Shown piece by piece: positions 7,082 through 10,092 of a DNA stretch of 10,092 nt. Within the stretch, counting starts at the first letter, position 1. The number at the start of each line of letters is the position of its first letter. The notes beneath the pieces are model-generated. The model saw only the letters and a list, made by a program, of their open reading frames with translations, searched no databases and was not told where the DNA came from. The stretch is from the NCBI GenBank assembly GCA_019136935.1, contig JAGVTI010000151.1, positions 1 to 10,092 on the forward strand. Reading direction: 5' to 3'. A program made the translations under genes and the position numbers. Origin of the DNA: Deltaproteobacteria bacterium (lineage in GTDB: Bacteria > Desulfobacterota > Syntrophia > Syntrophales > JAAYKM01).

Positions 7082-7189
7082 ATGGGGACCCTGAAAAAGA
7101 GCACCTTGAGTGAGCGTTCCAAGCGGAAAGAAGTTGAATTCTTGGAAATGATGCGGTCCGTTGAAGCGGGTGCACAATGTCTCAAGTGA
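7082..7189 (+). CDS. Small peptide, candidate precursor (RiPP-type) of the adjacent radical SAM enzyme; possibly a selenopeptide
   Basis: The ORF has 35 codons, an ATG and an ideal Shine-Dalgarno at 7066-7076. The peptide starts MGTLKKSTLSERSKRK, is highly charged through residue 25, and ends EAGAQCLK before a TGA at 7187-7189. Cys33 is its only cysteine. The last 13 bases overlap the radical SAM gene, so the two are translationally linked. Small charged ORFs directly before SPASM-type radical SAM enzymes are commonly precursor peptides, with an N-terminal leader and a C-terminal core; that role is inferred from context. If the TGA were read as selenocysteine, the peptide would continue U-K-G and stop at a second TGA (7196-7198), giving a C-x-x-U motif. 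If both were recoded it would end at TAA 7208-7210. I do not recognise the sequence as a named family. Confidence 0.7.
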   Translation: MGTLKKSTLSERSKRKEVEFLEMMRSVEAGAQCLK

Positions 7190-8310
7190 AAGGGTTGAAA
7201 GAGCAAATAATTGCCGGTTCGGCAATTCAGAACCTTGAATTTTTCATTCAATGGCATCTTACGGAGCGCTGCAATCTTTCCTGCCGTCATTGTTACCAGG
7301 GCGGGAAAAGGACTCCCGAAATGACCGTTGGTGAATTGAAGCGGGAAATCGACGGAGCCGCGGAGATGTTTGCGGCCTGGAAAGATGAAGGCATCTCCGT
7401 TGTCCCGTCGATCCATTTTACGGGGGGGGAACCCTTCCTTTTCAGGGACCTGTGGGAAGGGATCGCCCACGCCAGGCAGCGGGGTTTCGACGCCGCCCTG
7501 ATGAGCAACGGCATCCTGATCACGGATGAAGACGCCGGAAAAACACGGGCATGGGATGTCTTCGACGTCCAGATCAGCCTGGAGGGACCGGCACCGGTTC
7601 ACGACCGGATACGGGGCCCGGGCAGTTTCCGGGGAGCCCTCCGGGGGGCGAAGCGTCTTATTGCCGCGGGAACCAGGGTCAGTGCCAACGTGACGCTTTC
7701 CCGCGTCAATATAAGAAATGTCAAGGAAACGATCGGCATCGCCAAAGATACGGGATTCAACAGCATCGGTTTTTCCCGGATCGTGCCCTGCGGAAGAGGC
7801 CGGGAACTCCTCGATTTTCTCCTGGCCCCCGAGGAAGTCCGGGACGCCTATGAACAGGCATTCGGCCTGTCCGATGCTGGTTTTTCCGTCGTTTCGGGAG
7901 ATCCCCTGGCGGGGGTCGTCAGAGGAGTGCGTCCCCCTGCGGATTGCCGTCTTACCTTGTCCGGATGCAGCGCCGGATTTTCGGGCGTCACCATCACAAG
8001 TGACGGTACCGTCATGGCCTGCCGGAGAATCGGCCTGAAGGCGGGAAACCTGAGAAAAAAGAGCCTCCGGGAAATATGGGCGACGTCGCCGCTCCTGTGG
8101 AAGTTGAGACGGCGGGAAAGCTATCGGGGGAAATGCGGGACCTGCGATCTGTGGCCGACTTGCCGGGGATGCAGGGCCGTCTCCTATGCGTTTTCGTCTG
8201 CCCGGGGGAAGGCGGATCTTTTTGCCGACGATCCTCAGTGCTGGCTGCATGGGAGAGGCCAGGACGGACCGTCGGGAAGACATCCTGGGAAGCATTCTAA
8301 TCCCCCATAG
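7177..8310 (+). CDS. Radical SAM/SPASM-domain protein, candidate peptide maturase
   Basis: The ATG at 7177 lies inside the small ORF and has only a weak ribosome binding site (GAAGCGGG region), so translation probably depends on ribosomes arriving from the small ORF. The 377-residue product has the cluster motif C32-x3-C36-x2-C39 (CNLSCRHC), FTGGEP at 81-86, QISLEGPAPVHDRIRG near 132-147, and a C-terminal SPASM domain. The SPASM cysteines are C257, C264, C282, C320, C323, C329, C332 and C355 (GKCGTCDLWPTCRGCRA), enough for two auxiliary iron-sulfur clusters. Enzymes of this build (AnfSME, PqqE, MftC, heme-pathway AhbC/AhbD and NirJ) modify peptides or tetrapyrroles. The adjacent small ORF favours peptide modification; no heme-pathway gene is nearby. 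No PqqD-like recognition domain is visible at the N-terminus, which has only about 28 residues before the cluster motif. Confidence 0.9.
   Translation: MSQVKGLKEQIIAGSAIQNLEFFIQWHLTERCNLSCRHCYQGGKRTPEMTVGELKREIDGAAEMFAAWKDEGISVVPSIHFTGGEPFLFRDLWEGIAHARQRGFDAALMSNGILITDEDAGKTRAWDVFDVQISLEGPAPVHDRIRGPGSFRGALRGAKRLIAAGTRVSANVTLSRVNIRNVKETIGIAKDTGFNSIGFSRIVPCGRGRELLDFLLAPEEVRDAYEQAFGLSDAGFSVVSGDPLAGVVRGVRPPADCRLTLSGCSAGFSGVTITSDGTVMACRRIGLKAGNLRKKSLREIWATSPLLWKLRRRESYRGKCGTCDLWPTCRGCRAVSYAFSSARGKADLFADDPQCWLHGRGQDGPSGRHPGKHSNPP
7209..7227 (+). promoter_or_regulatory. Perfect hairpin after the small ORF's UGA: bacterial SECIS-like element or translational control hairpin
   Basis: AATTGCCG (7209-7216) and CGGCAATT (7220-7227) form an 8-bp perfect stem with loop GTT. 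It overlaps codons 11-17 of the radical SAM gene. The loop begins 27 bases after the UGA at 7187-7189 and 18 bases after the second in-frame TGA at 7196-7198. Published bacterial SECIS rules ask for a small loop with G in its first two positions, 16-37 bases after the UGA; both UGA codons satisfy this. It could instead simply modulate translation of the downstream gene, or be chance. Confidence 0.4.
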
Positions 8311-8364
8311 ACACTCACGAATTATTATGATAGGAAACGCAGAAATTCTCACAGCAGGATCGCC

Positions 8365-9255
8365 ATGGGCATAAAACGAATCGGGATCGTCGCCAACATC
8401 GAAAAAGAACAATCCGCAGAATACACCATCGTACTCCGGGACTGGCTTTTGGACCGGGGACTCAAAGTTTACCTGGAGAAGCACATTGCCCGGAAGGTAG
8501 GGGCGCCCGACGGCATGGACCGCAGGCACCTTGCCTCGGAGGTCGATCTCATCGTCGTTTTCGGGGGAGACGGCACGATTCTGCGGCTTGCCCATTTCAT
8601 CCGCGGGATCGAAATACCCATCGTGGGCATCAACATGGGCGGATTCGGATATCTGACGGAGGTCAACCTGAGCGAGATGTGCAGTGCCATCGAGAGGATT
8701 CTGACGGGTAACTTCGAGATGGAGAAGCGGATGATGCTCGACGTGTCGATCAAGGGTCAGGAAACCGAAATCGAGGAGCAGGCCGTGCTCAACGACGTGG
8801 TCATCGGGCGGGGAAACCTCAGCCGGATGGTGGAATTGGAGGCTTTCGTGAACGGCGCCTTTCTGACGACGTTCAAAGCCGACGGGATCATCGTCTCGAC
8901 GCCGACCGGTTCGACCGCCTACTCCCTGTCCGCCGGCGGACCGATTGTCTTTCCCAAGATGGCCTGCATGGTGCTCAGCCCGCTGTGTCCGCACATGCTG
9001 ACCAATCGGCCGATTATCCTGCCTGCCGGCGTGATTGTAACCGTGAAGCTGCTCACGAAAGAGCCGGGGGTGACGGTGATTCTGGACGGCCAGATTTCCT
9101 ATGATCTGAAGACGGGCGATACGGTGACCATCGCCCGTTCTCCCTATGTGACGAATTTGATTTCCTCCCCGCTTCGGGATTACTGGGAGATCCTGCGCAC
9201 GAAACTGGGATGGGGGAGACTGCCGGAGGGACCGACGAACATCAAGCCATGCTGA
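8365..9255 (+). CDS. nadK: NAD kinase
   Basis: The ATG at 8365 has AGGA (8356-8359) five bases upstream. The 296-residue product has the family signatures in order: the N-terminal RIGIVAN, the NAD kinase GGDGT motif at 67-71, NMGGFGYLTE at 90-99, the LNDVVIGRG segment at 142-150, and the conserved block ADGIIVSTPTGSTAYSLSAG (172-191). It phosphorylates NAD+ to NADP+ in the cytoplasm using ATP or polyphosphate. The length is normal for bacterial enzymes. The 54 bases before it contain TATGAT (8326-8331) but no matching -35, so an own promoter is not established. The gene overlaps recN by seven bases, a conserved pairing also seen as nadK-recN neighbours in E. coli. Confidence 0.96.
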   Translation: MGIKRIGIVANIEKEQSAEYTIVLRDWLLDRGLKVYLEKHIARKVGAPDGMDRRHLASEVDLIVVFGGDGTILRLAHFIRGIEIPIVGINMGGFGYLTEVNLSEMCSAIERILTGNFEMEKRMMLDVSIKGQETEIEEQAVLNDVVIGRGNLSRMVELEAFVNGAFLTTFKADGIIVSTPTGSTAYSLSAGGPIVFPKMACMVLSPLCPHMLTNRPIILPAGVIVTVKLLTKEPGVTVILDGQISYDLKTGDTVTIARSPYVTNLISSPLRDYWEILRTKLGWGRLPEGPTNIKPC

Positions 9256-10092
9256 CCGATCTCAGGATCAAGAATTTCGCCATCATTGCAGAGCTGCAAA
9301 TGTCTTTCGAGGCGGGATTGACCGTCCTGACCGGTGAAACCGGTGCGGGCAAGTCCATCGTCCTGGGCGCTCTCGGCCTGATTCAGGGAAACCGGGCAAC
9401 TCCCGATCTGATCCGCACCGGCGAGGAAGAGGCCGTCGTCGAGGCGGTCTTTGATGTCGAAGGCCGGGACCAGGTGCGGGAAAAACTCCGCGAGATGGGT
9501 TTTGACGACGGGGAGGACCTCTCCCTCAAACGGATCGTTTCCCGCGCCGGCAAAAACCGCGTTTTCATCAACGGCACCCCTTCGACCCTGGGGATGCTCA
9601 CGGCGATCAGCGAATCCCTGATCAACATCTGCGGCCAGCGGGAGCACCAGGTTCTTTTAAATCCGGACAATCACATCGATATGCTGGACGGTTTCGGTCT
9701 GCTTCTCCCTTTGAGGGCAGAGTACGAGCAGCTCTATGAGCGGTACCTGGCTCTCCGGGAGCAGCGACGGGAAATGGAAGCGCGTGCGCGAAACCGGGTC
9801 GAGCGTGCCGATTTCCTTGATTTCCAATTGAACGAGATCGACCAGGCGGCTTTCCGGGAGGGAGAGGAAGAGGCCTTGCTGGAAGAGAAGAAGTTTCTGG
9901 ACAATATCCAGAAATTGACGGTGCACGCGGATGCCGCCTACGACGATCTTTACGGCCGGGAGCGGTCCGTTCTCGAGATGCTCCGGTCGGCGCAATCCGA
10001 GATCAGGGAGATCAACGAAATAGACGGTCAGTTCAAGGTGGCCTCCGGGGACCTGGACGCCCTGTATTACCACCTGGAAGAAACGGCTTTTT
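9249..10092 (+). CDS. recN: DNA repair protein RecN, N-terminal part (3' end outside window)
   Basis: The frame opens with an ATG at 9249 inside the last codons of nadK (ATGCTGA, seven-base overlap) and stays open to the window edge, giving 281 residues of a protein usually about 550-570 long. The start MLTDLRIKNFAIIAELQMSF matches RecN. The Walker A motif GETGAGKS lies at 29-36, RVFINGTPSTLGML follows at about 104-117, and the Q-loop region CGQREHQ at 128-134. A charged helical region rich in Glu and Arg begins near 155, the first arm of the SMC-like coiled coil. RecN is an SMC-like ATPase recruited to double-strand breaks with RecA; its Walker B and signature motifs lie beyond the window. 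Overlap with nadK implies translational coupling. No SOS box is visible just upstream. Confidence 0.95.
   Translation, partial: MLTDLRIKNFAIIAELQMSFEAGLTVLTGETGAGKSIVLGALGLIQGNRATPDLIRTGEEEAVVEAVFDVEGRDQVREKLREMGFDDGEDLSLKRIVSRAGKNRVFINGTPSTLGMLTAISESLINICGQREHQVLLNPDNHIDMLDGFGLLLPLRAEYEQLYERYLALREQRREMEARARNRVERADFLDFQLNEIDQAAFREGEEEALLEEKKFLDNIQKLTVHADAAYDDLYGRERSVLEMLRSAQSEIREINEIDGQFKVASGDLDALYYHLEETAF

Noticed and set aside
8326..8331. TATGAT as -10 box of a nadK promoter
   Set aside because: No acceptable -35 hexamer lies 16-18 bases upstream and there is no extended -10 TG.
6949..8994. 681-codon open frame on the minus strand opposite the radical SAM gene and part of nadK
   Set aside because: It lies antisense to two well-supported genes, has a low-complexity Pro/Arg/His-rich translation with no recognisable domain, and no sensible ribosome binding site. 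GC-rich codon use on the plus strand explains the missing stops.

Overview
The window reads as chromosomal DNA of a free-living bacterium with GC-rich codon use. The best guess is an anaerobic Desulfobacterota (deltaproteobacterial) lineage, perhaps Syntrophales-like. That guess rests on three things: a soluble multi-PAS protein ending directly in a LuxR helix-turn-helix, an RdgC-like protein next to a short PBP5-type peptidase, and a radical SAM/SPASM enzyme paired with a tiny ORF. No rRNA, tRNA, CRISPR array, insertion sequence or phage gene is visible. Codon use looks uniform across the window.

Layout. Positions 1-625 hold the 3' part of an MscS-type mechanosensitive channel gene. Positions 695-2857 encode a 720-residue PAS(x4)-LuxR regulator whose second and fourth PAS domains are an internal duplication. 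Two minus-strand genes follow, probably one transcript read right to left: a secreted D-Ala-D-Ala carboxypeptidase (4938-4048), then an RdgC-family protein (4009-2921). The regulator and rdgC converge on a small hairpin at 2879-2901. The 245-base divergent region 4939-5183 carries a TTGACA -35 box for the minus-strand pair and a weaker promoter candidate for the plus-strand operon.

From 5184 to the right edge all genes are on the plus strand. queD, queE and queC are tightly packed (gaps of 1 and 9 bases) and convert 7,8-dihydroneopterin triphosphate to preQ0, the precursor of queuosine. After a 154-base gap comes a 35-codon ORF with a perfect Shine-Dalgarno sequence (7082-7189). It overlaps the start of a 377-residue radical SAM/SPASM enzyme (7177-8310). 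Then come NAD kinase (8365-9255) and, overlapping it by 7 bases, recN, which is cut by the window edge.

The most interesting spot is 7066-7227. The small ORF and the SPASM enzyme have the layout of a RiPP precursor and its maturase. The small ORF's only cysteine lies three codons before its UGA stop. A perfect 8-bp stem with a GTT loop starts 19 bases after that UGA, and the geometry fits the published rules for bacterial SECIS elements. The peptide could therefore be a selenocysteine-containing substrate ending in a C-x-x-U motif. This is an inference from geometry and has not been demonstrated.
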